A DNA stretch of 64,000 bases from a virus, in IMG/VR virus record IMGVR_UViG_3300022538_000472, positions 45,608 through 109,607 of that record, one strand, 5' to 3'. Within the stretch, counting starts at the first letter, position 1, and each line of letters starts with the position of its first letter. A program made the position numbers and the translations under genes. The notes under the pieces are model-generated. The model saw only the letters and a program-made list of their open reading frames with translations, was not told the DNA's origin and ran no database searches. Below are positions 16,842 through 24,086 of this stretch, piece by piece.

Positions 16842-17456
16842 TCAATCGTCCTTGATCTTCCAGCCCTCCCAGATGAATAGGAATCGAAAGATCAGATCGT
16901 GAGTCTTTTCCAGTCCCTGCTGAATTCTCGCCAGTTGCCACTCAGCATTTGGCATAAAGTCATGAAACTGAATCTGGATGTTCTTGATTCGTGGCATAAG
17001 TCCCGATTCAATCAGATGATCAAGAAGGTCATATTCACCGCCTTCGATGTTGATTCCTAATAGGTCTATCATCTCGATTTGGCTCTCAAGGATAAAGTCA
17101 GACGCACACACCTCACGCGCATCCTTGGAGTCACCCGCCTTCCTGTAAAACGACGAACTATCCCGCATCACTGAGATTAGTCGCGTCTGGCTCACACGCC
17201 CCAGCCCGAAACTGTGGACGTGAATCTTCTCAATCCCGGCAAACCTTTGCTTCATCTCATCCGCAAACTCTAGCACAGGTTCAAAGACATGAATCGTACA
17301 GCCATATCGCGAAAAGATTCTGCCTGTCCACTTTCCCAGATAGCCGCCGATCTCAAAGACTATGGAGTCAGCACTGAGGTCGTGATTGACTCTGAGCGAA
17401 TCATCACCTTTGATCTCAGACCAGCGTTTTGCTGCTTTCTCCTTTTGAGCAATCAT
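16842..17456 (-). CDS. FkbM family methyltransferase
   Basis: 204 aa. VFEIGGYLGKWTGRIFSRYG (motif I), IHVFEPVLEFADEM (the FEP motif after strand 2) and LLGINIEGGEYDLLDHL, the FkbM signature (usually K-x-D-x-E-G-x-E). FkbM enzymes O-methylate sugars or polyketides. Here a sugar is the likely target. Confidence 0.85.
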   Translation of the reverse strand: MIAQKEKAAKRWSEIKGDDSLRVNHDLSADSIVFEIGGYLGKWTGRIFSRYGCTIHVFEPVLEFADEMKQRFAGIEKIHVHSFGLGRVSQTRLISVMRDSSSFYRKAGDSKDAREVCASDFILESQIEMIDLLGINIEGGEYDLLDHLIESGLMPRIKNIQIQFHDFMPNAEWQLARIQQGLEKTHDLIFRFLFIWEGWKIKDD

Positions 17457-17484
17457 CGTTCTCTGGTCCGAAATTGACAGCCTC

Positions 17485-18279
17485 TCAGAGATAGCCCAAA
17501 TGTCGCATCACCTCGCCGCAAATAGCCAGGAATGTCTCTCGTTGCTCCCGACTCCAACCTGCCAGCAATCGAATCGGCGTCCGATCTCCCATTATATGAC
17601 GATTCCAGTCTGTCCCTTGCCTGGTTCTAACCTCGCTGTATGGCAGTTCAAAGCCTAGCCAGTCTGTCAGTAGTGTAAGGATGTCACACGAAGTAGTCAA
17701 GTCCTCCAGTCGATGCACTCTAACGTCAAGACCTTGCCCTACCAGCCAGTGCGCCGTTGCAATGTTTGCAGCCCACCACCTGCACCAGTTTAACCAGACA
17801 CCTTCCTTCGGTAAATCAAAGCCAATCCTCTCGGCTTCTCGTTCTATCACACGATGGAACCAATTCTCAGGCTCGCCGTGATCAGTCTCGTAGAGTGAGT
17901 GCACATTCTGAATACCATTACGTACCAGGTGAATCACACCACTTACCCCGACTCGCTTGGCAACCTCTGGCACAGCGGAGGGAATCCAGGAGTGAGCATC
18001 GATAACGACCTCGTATTGATTCAACAGTTCGTCCAGTTTTGCAAAGTAACAGTCAAAGCGCTGGTCTATCTGGTCTATGCCGTGCTCCAGGTAGTACAGG
18101 GCGCTGTCCTTCCAAGAGCCCAACGACTGCCGACGTGGACACCACCATCTAATGCCCTCGTGGATTGCATAGACGCCGTGCTCTCGGTAGTCGAGTGCAT
18201 TAGCGAGCCATTGGGTGCCACAGTGTCCTATACCGGTGACGAGATAGAGTTTGCCTTTGCTCACCGAAAGCAACTCCAC
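17485..18279 (-). CDS. Sulfotransferase-like protein
   Basis: 264 aa, near the usual family length. YLVTGIGHCGTQWLANAL (residues 12-29) is a PAPS-binding loop, and GVIHLVRNGIQNVHSLYE (about 133-150) is the 3'-phosphate motif with the conserved Arg. It likely sulfates a glycan. A 20-nt piece of its 5' end recurs at 18821-18840. Confidence 0.75.
   Translation of the reverse strand: MELLSVSKGKLYLVTGIGHCGTQWLANALDYREHGVYAIHEGIRWWCPRRQSLGSWKDSALYYLEHGIDQIDQRFDCYFAKLDELLNQYEVVIDAHSWIPSAVPEVAKRVGVSGVIHLVRNGIQNVHSLYETDHGEPENWFHRVIEREAERIGFDLPKEGVWLNWCRWWAANIATAHWLVGQGLDVRVHRLEDLTTSCDILTLLTDWLGFELPYSEVRTRQGTDWNRHIMGDRTPIRLLAGWSREQRETFLAICGEVMRHLGYL
18257..18276. repeat. Junction repeat, copy 1
   Basis: TTGCTCACCGAAAGCAACTC here and TTGCTCACCGAAAGCAACCT at 18821-18840. 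The two copies flank the gene at 18261-18785. One copy encodes the start of the sulfotransferase, the other the end of the small membrane gene at 18825-19001, which implies the two genes once overlapped and were separated by an insertion. Confidence 0.75.
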
Positions 18280-18785
18280 TCCCAGTCCTCAGCAGTAATT
18301 CCCGGCCTAGAATGGCGGATGCGACAAAGCCCAAGACCCGGTATGACAATATTGTCCTCTTTAACGTTGTCTTCTGGTGTATACCTAAAATGTGGGGGTG
18401 AGGCATCCTTGTCTGTACCAGTTTCAAACTCAGCGCCACAGAAGATGCACTTGCGCTTACCAGCCAATTCCTTGAACTTTCCGCTACCACAGTTGGGACA
18501 CAGCAATGCTTTCATCCCCATTCTCTTACTCTCACGCGACATTCCCCGGCAAGGCTGTTCATCTCGTGGCAACTGATTGCCGTTGCTATCAATAGCAGTG
18601 AAGGCTTCAGCATAGAAGCCCGGCCAGTCACGGCGCAACTTCTCTACTGTCTCCATGCTATCAAGCGTGCAACACTCGAAGCAGCCCATTGCCTCATTGT
18701 AAATCATCTCCCCCTTGACATTGAGATCATCTCTGAGGTACACCCTGTCACTTTCCTGTGCTGTAATCCATCCAACTAGTTTCAT
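18261..18785 (-). CDS. Zinc-ribbon hypothetical protein
   Basis: About 174 aa from MKLVGWITAQES. A four-Cys zinc ribbon, CPNCGSGKFKELAGKRKCIFC, lies near residues 95-115 (the two pairs are CPNC and CIFC). The preceding segment VEKLRRDWPGFYAEAF resembles a motif in 20340-20711 and 44061-44444 (WPEFYLSGP, WPRFYLEGP). Function unknown. Flanked by junction repeats. Confidence 0.6.
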   Translation of the reverse strand: MKLVGWITAQESDRVYLRDDLNVKGEMIYNEAMGCFECCTLDSMETVEKLRRDWPGFYAEAFTAIDSNGNQLPRDEQPCRGMSRESKRMGMKALLCPNCGSGKFKELAGKRKCIFCGAEFETGTDKDASPPHFRYTPEDNVKEDNIVIPGLGLCRIRHSRPGITAEDWEWSCFR

Positions 18786-18824
18786 TGTTCCCTTCCTCAT
18801 GGAGCTGGGGCAACAGCCCCTTGC

Positions 18825-19001
18825 TCACCGAAAGCAACCTCGCAGAAGTATCACCAGCAACAAAAGCGTAACAGCCAGATTGAAAAGTGCAATTGCCCAG
18901 ACGAAGGGACTCAACTTCTCGACAATCCGATCCCAGGTTTCTGCCATGTAGTTGTGGACTGACTCAAAGAATCTCCAGATGGGTTCATAGAGTCCTGTCA
19001 T
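18825..19001 (-). CDS. Single-span membrane protein, 58 aa
   Basis: Too short for most ORF cut-offs. Starts MTGLYEPIWRFFESVHNY and has one hydrophobic helix, FVWAIALFNLAVTLLLLVILL, before a short Arg-rich tail; the stop lies in the junction repeat. It begins 4 nt after the upstream stop, as an operon member would. Confidence 0.6.
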   Translation of the reverse strand: MTGLYEPIWRFFESVHNYMAETWDRIVEKLSPFVWAIALFNLAVTLLLLVILLRGCFR

Positions 19002-19004
19002 TGA

Positions 19005-19415
19005 CTAATCCACCCCCATCACTTTCAGCGCAGCATAGCAGATCGCTAAAGGTGCACTGCTAGCTTTAACCTCAAGGCCTATTGATGCTGGCTCGCCCCC
19101 AATTGCATTATTGATCTCACAGTACCATTCTGCCCCCTCATTTTCATAGTCCAAACGAAGGTAGAAACCTCGCACATGAAGTTCCTCAACAACTGCCCAG
19201 ACATTCCTAATGTCAACACTAGGAGCAAAGTGCATAAAGTTGCTTCCAGCGACTTGCTTAATGTGAACCCCGTTACTGAGTGAGTGAATTCCACTTGCCA
19301 CTATAAAAGCAAAGCCCTTTTCATGGCTACCACGGCAGTCTTCCTCAATGTAGCCCAATGCCTTAGCCACTAGTATGTCCAATTCAACCCCTGCTGGCAT
19401 CTCGTCAATGTTCAT
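19005..19415 (-). CDS. Phage ABA-sandwich-like (BC1872-type) protein
   Basis: 136 aa. The pattern MPAGVELDILVAKALGY ... FAPSVDIRNVWAVVEEL ... APLAICYAALKVMG is that of the small phage family often named ABA sandwich. Function unknown. Tandem paralogue of 19405-19860. Confidence 0.7.
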   Translation of the reverse strand: MNIDEMPAGVELDILVAKALGYIEEDCRGSHEKGFAFIVASGIHSLSNGVHIKQVAGSNFMHFAPSVDIRNVWAVVEELHVRGFYLRLDYENEGAEWYCEINNAIGGEPASIGLEVKASSAPLAICYAALKVMGVD

Positions 19416-19860
19416 TTACCTCTCCAGCTCCCTTCATCACTTTTAGTGCAGCACGGCAGATCGCCAAACTTGGAGTGGAGCCTCTGCCCTGGTCCTGTTC
19501 TACATTCGTGAAGGCATATTGTGGTTCCATAAACGCTGCGCTCCACCTTTTCTCAATGAGGTAGCCAGTTGTATCGGGGACTTCTGGCCCCACCAGACGC
19601 AATGTATATCCTTGCTGAGTCAAAGCCTGTACAATTTCCCAAGCGGCGGCGATGTCAGTGCTAGGAGCAAAGTATGTGAAATCATCAGCACCTTGTCTAA
19701 TGTACACCTTGTCATCACTGACTGAGGGAACTCCTTCTACCACTATGAAAACAGTGCTTTCTGCTCCAGTGGCCATTGAAGTGGCTTGGACATAGCCCAA
19801 CGCCTCGGCCACCAGCACATCCAGTTCAACCCCCGCTGGCATCTGGTCAACGTCCATCAT
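19405..19860 (-). CDS. Phage ABA-sandwich-like protein, tandem paralogue
   Basis: 151 aa with the same three landmarks: MPAGVELDVLVAEALGY, FAPSTDIAAAWEIVQAL and PSLAICRAALKVM. The pair arose by duplication. Starts at ATGATG overlapping the upstream stop. Confidence 0.7.
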   Translation of the reverse strand: MMDVDQMPAGVELDVLVAEALGYVQATSMATGAESTVFIVVEGVPSVSDDKVYIRQGADDFTYFAPSTDIAAAWEIVQALTQQGYTLRLVGPEVPDTTGYLIEKRWSAAFMEPQYAFTNVEQDQGRGSTPSLAICRAALKVMKGAGEVNEH

Positions 19861-20096
19861 TTACCTTTCTGAGCCTTCTCTACTTCCGACAGTAGCCCTA
19901 TTGCCTTATGACGCACCTTTACTATCCTATTCTGTGCACCATTGCTCAACTCTTCCCAACACCAATCCCAGGTATCATCACTGCTGTCCCACTTGCTACT
20001 GTCTGGCAGACAGTCAAGTAATTCACCGACTAAAGCGACCATCTTTCTCAGCACGTCCGGTTCGTCACTTGCTGGCATCCAGTCAACATCAGTCAT
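19857..20096 (-). CDS. Hypothetical protein sharing the ABA-family N-terminus
   Basis: 79 aa. The first residues MTDVDWMPASDEPDVL resemble MMDVDQMPAGVELDVL of the next gene, but the body (a Trp/Asp-rich centre and a helical end) differs. This is another case of a shared start joined to a different body. Function unknown. Confidence 0.55.
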   Translation of the reverse strand: MTDVDWMPASDEPDVLRKMVALVGELLDCLPDSSKWDSSDDTWDWCWEELSNGAQNRIVKVRHKAIGLLSEVEKAQKGK

Positions 20097-20296
20097 ACTT
20101 TGCCACCTCCGCCAATCAGACTCAAGAGACTTGCCTGATATTGCAGAACCAAGAGTTGTGCAAGCCCTTCGCCGACACCACCATCGACCAGTATCTTGTG
20201 GTAAGCAACTATCATCTCAGCGAAGCGTTCAATGCCTGCCCTCTGTTCATCCCAGGCTACCAGGTGACTCACAATCTGCTCCTCGATTCTATCCAT
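20093..20296 (-). CDS. Small helical hypothetical protein
   Basis: 67 aa from MDRIEEQIVSHLVAW, 6 nt after AGGAGG; upstream in-frame starts overlap the SD. Helical and Leu/Gly-rich at the end. Overlaps the next gene by 4 nt. Confidence 0.5.
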   Translation of the reverse strand: MDRIEEQIVSHLVAWDEQRAGIERFAEMIVAYHKILVDGGVGEGLAQLLVLQYQASLLSLIGGGGKV

Positions 20297-20339
20297 GCAC
20301 ATCCTCCTGCGTCCCCTGCTTGCTCCCAGCCCCACACAA

Positions 20340-20711
20340 CTACGGTGTCCTAATCGGTCCTTCGCACATTTCTTCCCAGATCTTCACCGGAAACCAGCGA
20401 CCGTCTACTGGAATTGCCTTTTGGTTACGGAATTTTACTCTCAGGTCTCCCAGCATCTGATCGGAACACCGCAGCTTCACGATTGGTCTTGGCTTCCTGA
20501 AAATCTTCCGTAAAATCCCCCGCAGCCAACTCTCCTTCGGTTGCAATACAGGGCCACTCAGGTAAAACTCAGGCCAAGATAGAACTAGCTGCTCAAAGTC
20601 AACCCTCGTCATGACCAGAGCCTCAACACCAGAGCGACGTAGCCACCTCGCTGCCCAGAGGAAAGAGTCTGCGGCCTCTGCTCCATGCCAATGGATAAAT
20701 CCCAAGTTCAC
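20340..20711 (-). CDS. Hypothetical protein, paralogue of 44061-44444
   Basis: 123 aa. FEQLVLSWPEFYLSGPVLQ, a basic central helix (LRGILRKIFRKPR) and QKAIPVDGRWFPVKIWEE match the same three segments of the protein at 44061-44444. Having copies in two operons suggests a phage-specific role. Function unknown. Confidence 0.65.
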   Translation of the reverse strand: MNLGFIHWHGAEAADSFLWAARWLRRSGVEALVMTRVDFEQLVLSWPEFYLSGPVLQPKESWLRGILRKIFRKPRPIVKLRCSDQMLGDLRVKFRNQKAIPVDGRWFPVKIWEEMCEGPIRTP

Positions 20712-21478
20712 TTCGACCCTCCAGCATCCAGTTCTGTCCCCTGCCTGCTCTCCCCAATGTGATCATAATGCCACAAGGTAAAATTAGCAGGACATGCAAT
20801 CAATGGCCCTCCATCCCGCTTCCGGACGCAGTCCTTAATCTGATGGTTCATTGCATCCTCAGTCGCTCCCAGACTTAGCCCTTCGGGATACAGGCCATAG
20901 AAATCGTGGAAGCGCCGATGTTTCAGATGAGGCCGGTTGGAATAACGGTAGAAGGTGAAGGGGCCTGGAGGTTGCTCATGGACAATCTCCCACCAGTTGA
21001 GTTTGCCTGCGCCAGTATAGCCTCGGTTACTATCGTTCTCCTGATAGTCAGGAATTCGAGCCCTAATGTCCGTCTCGTGCATTCGACAGGCGAACCCATG
21101 TCCCACTATGCCAAAGCGGACGAGGCCGATTTGCTTCTCGGCCTCCATGAGCGCGACGTTGGCAGATAGGTCTAGGTCACGCTGCAAAATGTAATCATCC
21201 TCGGTGAGATAGACGTAGGAAGTTTTGATTTGTCTCAGCGCAGCATTTACGTTAGCGCCCCAGCCTTTGCGATTCGTGACAGTGTACGTGAAGTTCAATT
21301 CGGGGAAGTCTCGGAGGAGGTTGGGAATGTAGCCAGAAGGACTGCCATCGTCGCAAATGTGCCAACGCAACCTTTCAGGGGAATACTTGATGTGCTTTCG
21401 GAGCGCGTCAATAGTGAGGCGAATTTCCCGTTTGCGGAAATATGTGACAATTATTATGCTCACGACTGGCAAGTCCAT
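20708..21478 (-). CDS. GT2 family glycosyltransferase, first gene of the glycan operon
   Basis: 256 aa from MDLPVVSIIIVTYFRK; AGGAG lies 5 nt upstream and a promoter lies between this start and the longer frame to 21604, which settles the start. GT-A signs: IIIVTYFRKREIRLTIDAL, WHICDDGSPSGY, TNRKGWGANVNAALRQIKTSYVYLTEDDYIL (metal motif TEDD). Confidence 0.85.
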   Translation of the reverse strand: MDLPVVSIIIVTYFRKREIRLTIDALRKHIKYSPERLRWHICDDGSPSGYIPNLLRDFPELNFTYTVTNRKGWGANVNAALRQIKTSYVYLTEDDYILQRDLDLSANVALMEAEKQIGLVRFGIVGHGFACRMHETDIRARIPDYQENDSNRGYTGAGKLNWWEIVHEQPPGPFTFYRYSNRPHLKHRRFHDFYGLYPEGLSLGATEDAMNHQIKDCVRKRDGGPLIACPANFTLWHYDHIGESRQGTELDAGGSK

Positions 21479-21494
21479 TGTCGCTCCTGATTTT

Positions 21495-21522
21495 ATTATA
21501 GCAGAAGTGGGAGAAAAGTCAA
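21495..21522 (-). promoter_or_regulatory. sigma70 promoter, leftward glycan operon
   Basis: On the minus strand TTGACT (21522-21517), 16 bp, TATAAT (21500-21495). The predicted transcript starts about 10 nt before the ATG at 21478. It is back to back with the rightward promoter at 21535. Confidence 0.75.
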
Positions 21523-21534
21523 ATATATGGACGC

Positions 21535-21562
21535 TTGACATTGTTTCAAACCGTGCTATACT
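21535..21562 (+). promoter_or_regulatory. sigma70 promoter of the TIGR-Tas-like operon
   Basis: TTGACA (21535-21540), 16 bp, TATACT (21557-21562). Transcription would start near 21569, exactly where the structured leader begins. Confidence 0.75.
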
Positions 21563-21569
21563 AGAGCCG

Positions 21570-21691
21570 TTGACGGGTTGCGCTCGTTTTGTGTTTGCAG
21601 CCAAGAAAACACAGGCAAATATCCCGACATCTGTCGCCAGCGAGCCGACCCGTCAACAGGAAGGTTCTCAGCGATAGGCGTCGGGATATTT
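21570..21691 (+). promoter_or_regulatory. 5' leader able to form an H-type pseudoknot
   Basis: Helix A pairs 21570-21586 with 21641-21656 (TTGACGGGT with ACCCGTCAA, then GCTCG with CGAGC, one bulge). Hairpin B, TGTGTTT/AAACACA, lies at 21590-21613. Helix C pairs AAATATCCCGAC (21617-21628) perfectly with GTCGGGATATTT (21680-21691). A and C interlock, so both together make a pseudoknot ending 12 nt before the SD GGAGG. Likely a translation or stability control, or a precursor RNA of the operon. Confidence 0.65.
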
Positions 21692-21711
21692 ACTGTACAG
21701 AGGGAGGTACA

Positions 21712-22260
21712 ATGGCAAAGAAGGAACTGACCTTAGTAATACCCATTGGAGACTGGGAAGACGAATACCTGCGTGATGAAGTAGATGTTTCCTCAGAAGA
21801 TGCTATCATTACAATACGTCTTCAGACAGACATCGGCCCAGCGCAGTTAGGCCGTTCCCTTGTCGTAGCACGTGAACGCGATGAAACGAAGTCTAACATC
21901 ATCCCACAGAACAAGCCACTGCTGAACATAGCCGCCTCGTTGAGCGCAAGGAGGATATTGACTAAGCGGCAGGAGCCGGTAGAGATGCCAAACGGGAAGG
22001 TCTATGATGTTCCCTCATTCGTTGGCCCCATGAGCACATCTGATGATGAACCTAATGGGATAAAACCATTCGTCAGGTTGCACGATCCAGAAGCAATAGC
22101 ACTGGCGCTGGGGTATCTGGATCGTGCAGTGTCAGGGCATATCTGGAAGCGGCTGCTCGTGTTGGCGGCAAACGATGAGGACATCGTGACGGCGGCGCAG
22201 AAGGTGGTTGATAACGTTTGGGAGATGGTGGAGCGGTTGACGGAGCCAGAGGAGGAGTGA
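21712..22260 (+). CDS. Hypothetical protein upstream of the repeat array
   Basis: 182 aa from MAKKELTLVIPIGD, with GGAGGT 4 nt upstream; the longer frame from 21589 runs through the leader helices and is rejected. Acidic. ALALGYLDRAVSGHIWKRLLVLAAND is a likely helical pair near the C-terminus. No family recognised. Its TGA stop is the first three bases of the first array repeat, so gene and array are fused and must share a transcript. It may be an accessory gene of the system, or a simple passenger. Confidence 0.75.
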   Translation: MAKKELTLVIPIGDWEDEYLRDEVDVSSEDAIITIRLQTDIGPAQLGRSLVVARERDETKSNIIPQNKPLLNIAASLSARRILTKRQEPVEMPNGKVYDVPSFVGPMSTSDDEPNGIKPFVRLHDPEAIALALGYLDRAVSGHIWKRLLVLAANDEDIVTAAQKVVDNVWEMVERLTEPEEE

Positions 22261-22921
22261 AATCCAGTTTTAGTGTACGAGCCATGTTGCTCATGAAACC
22301 CACGACCGCTGTGCGAGCCAGACCTTCAATGAAACCCAGGCAAGGTATGCGAGCTAACTCAGTGATGAAACCCAGGGAGGTGGTGCGAGCCACGATCCTA
22401 GTGAAACCCACTTGAACGGTGCGAGCCACGCGCGTGATGAAATCCAGTAGCCCCGTGCGAGCCAACCAGGTGATGAAATCCAGCGTGGTGGTGCGAGCCA
22501 TCTAATTGGTGAAATCCAGAATCGCGGTGCGAGCCAGTGCGCATGTGAAACCCAGATGCAAGGTGCGAGCCAACCAGAGCATGAAATCCAGACGGCCAAT
22601 GCGAGCCAGTTGACCGGTGAAACCCACGGTGCTAGTGCAAACCAGTCGTGTAATGAAACCCAGATAGAACATGAGCCACTTGACGGGTGAAATCCAGCTG
22701 AGCGATGCGAGTCAATCTTCGGGTGAAACCCACGAATTCTGTACGAGCCAATTAGCATATGAAACCCAACACAACCATGCGAGCCAACGGCGCAGTAAAA
22801 CTCACATCACCCGTGCGAGCCATCTTGACTATGAAGCCCAGCGGCGCAGTGCAAGCCATACACGATGTGAAACCCACGATGCAAGTGCGAGCCATTGCTG
22901 TGGTGAAACCCAACCGATGAG
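22258..22921 (+). repeat. TIGR-type array: 18 units of 36 bp, two repeats and two 9-nt spacers each
   Basis: The unit is TGAAAYCCA, 9 variable nt, TGCGAGCCA, 9 variable nt. It repeats 18 times in perfect 36-bp register from 22258 to 22903, with one 2-bp deletion in the repeat at 22672-22678, then a final TGAAACCCA and a decayed end. All 37 spacers have exactly 9 nt, differ from each other, and every one ends in A or G, giving RTGA/RTGC at each repeat start, reminiscent of box C of C/D snoRNAs. This is the published architecture of tandem interspaced guide RNA arrays, whose processed guides are 36 nt with two 9-nt spacers. It is not CRISPR (spacers far too short). Next gene: Tas-like protein. 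Confidence 0.88.
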
Positions 22922-22946
22922 TACGTAATTCAAGAAAAGGAGAGAC

Positions 22947-23912
22947 GTGAAAACCAAAGACAAGAGACCCGACCCAAAGCCACGGAAACACCCGCAACTG
23001 TGGCAGTCCTATCTATGGTGGGATGAACTGGTGCAGATGCGCAAGCGCCATACCCTGCGCATCAGCAGCATCGAGGCGGGCAAGTCCAATCTCGACGCTC
23101 AGTTTGAACGAGACATGATGGAGGGACATGCAAAAGTAACCCACATCAGCCGTGGTAAGACCACTGAGACAACCATTGGCGTCCCCCTTGACGCTGCCAT
23201 AGCCGGAACAAAGGAGATAATGATTGGCTACGGCAAGGACGTGGGGCCAGTATGGGACTGGCTCGCCAGCATCAAGGGCCTGGGCGCTGGCGGACTGGCG
23301 GCGCAACTGCTGGCGCAGTTCGACGACGTGAGCAAGTTTGACACCGTAAGCAAGTTCTGGCGGTTCGCTGGACAGGCAGTGTATTTTTACTGGCGAAACG
23401 GCCAGGGCACAATAGCAGCGCCCAGAGACGGGTATAAGTCACGCAAGGCCAAAAAGGGAGAACGGGCCATGAACGGAACCATCTGTGGGCCTGGGATGGG
23501 GAAACTTGTCGAACCTGGCATGGTCGTGAGAGAATACATTGTGCCAACCCCTGAGCCAGATTGGAAACTAGTGAAGCACAGAGATATAAAACTGAGCGGC
23601 TGGAACAGTCCATACAATGCCCGTCTCAAATCAATCTGCTATCTCATAGTCGAGCAGTTCATCAAACAGCAAACGCCAGTCTACGTTGACATCTACTACG
23701 CCGAAAAGGAGCGGCAACGGCATGACCATCCTGAGCCCATCAAGGAAAACGGCAAATGGAAGTTCAACGACGGCCACCTACACCATCGGGCAATGCGCAA
23801 GACGGCTAAAATCTTCTTGCAGCACCTGTGGGTGAAGTGGCGTGAGGCTGAAGGATTGCCAGTATCAAAGCCCTACGTTGAGGCAGTCCTGGGGCATACA
23901 AACATCATTTAG
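22947..23912 (+). CDS. tasA-like: Tas-like protein (IS110 C-terminal/Nop-like core, no nuclease domain)
   Basis: 321 aa from GTG with AAGGAGAG upstream. Residues 20-60 are a charged helical stretch; 105-145 (WLASIKGLGAGGLAAQLLAQ and SKFWRFAGQAV) match the helix-hairpin-helix Transposase_20 core of IS110 proteins; 221-305 form a helical domain with LHHRAMRKTAKIFLQHLWVKW. There is no DEDD/RuvC or HNH catalytic block, so it is not a complete IS110 transposase. Tas proteins of TIGR systems share this Nop/IS110-related core, and nuclease-free forms are called TasA. Position 26 bp after the array supports that call. It would bind the 36-nt guides and target DNA without cutting it, perhaps silencing or recruiting a partner. 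Assignment rests on motif and context. Confidence 0.75.
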   Translation: MKTKDKRPDPKPRKHPQLWQSYLWWDELVQMRKRHTLRISSIEAGKSNLDAQFERDMMEGHAKVTHISRGKTTETTIGVPLDAAIAGTKEIMIGYGKDVGPVWDWLASIKGLGAGGLAAQLLAQFDDVSKFDTVSKFWRFAGQAVYFYWRNGQGTIAAPRDGYKSRKAKKGERAMNGTICGPGMGKLVEPGMVVREYIVPTPEPDWKLVKHRDIKLSGWNSPYNARLKSICYLIVEQFIKQQTPVYVDIYYAEKERQRHDHPEPIKENGKWKFNDGHLHHRAMRKTAKIFLQHLWVKWREAEGLPVSKPYVEAVLGHTNII

Positions 23913-24006
23913 ACTCAACAGGGCGGGGCTCCGCGCGGCAGAAACCTGGCCCGGCTTGGCTGGTCATGGCATGACATGGCGGGGCGCGACATGGCAGGGG
24001 AACAAA

Positions 24007-24038
24007 AAGGGCCAACTCCACGTTCAGAGTTGGCCCTT
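24007..24038. terminator. Bidirectional intrinsic terminator
   Basis: AAGGGCCAACTC (24007-24018) pairs perfectly with GAGTTGGCCCTT (24027-24038), 12 bp, 8-nt loop. On the minus strand it is followed by TTTTT, so it ends the structural operon; on the plus strand CTTCTTTC follows, ending the Tas operon. Confidence 0.85.
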
Positions 24039-24086
24039 CTTTCATTCTCTGGCAGTAGTCTATTGCCAGTCTAAGTTGAGGCTGGA

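Noticed and set aside
22258-22921. CRISPR array
   Set aside because: Repeats and spacers are only 9 nt each and two different repeats alternate; CRISPR units have repeats of 23-47 and spacers of about 30 nt.
22073-22997. Minus- and plus-strand ORFs through the array (Trp/Leu-rich or Met-Lys-Pro-rich proteins)
   Set aside because: They are open only because the 36-bp period is a multiple of three; they have no SD and merely translate the repeats.
22947-23912. Intact IS110 transposase
   Set aside because: Only the C-terminal IS110-like core is present; the N-terminal DEDD catalytic domain and element ends are missing.
23913-24006. A short GC-rich tandem repeat (GACATGGC-GGGG type)
   Set aside because: Only two imperfect copies are present; too little to call an element.
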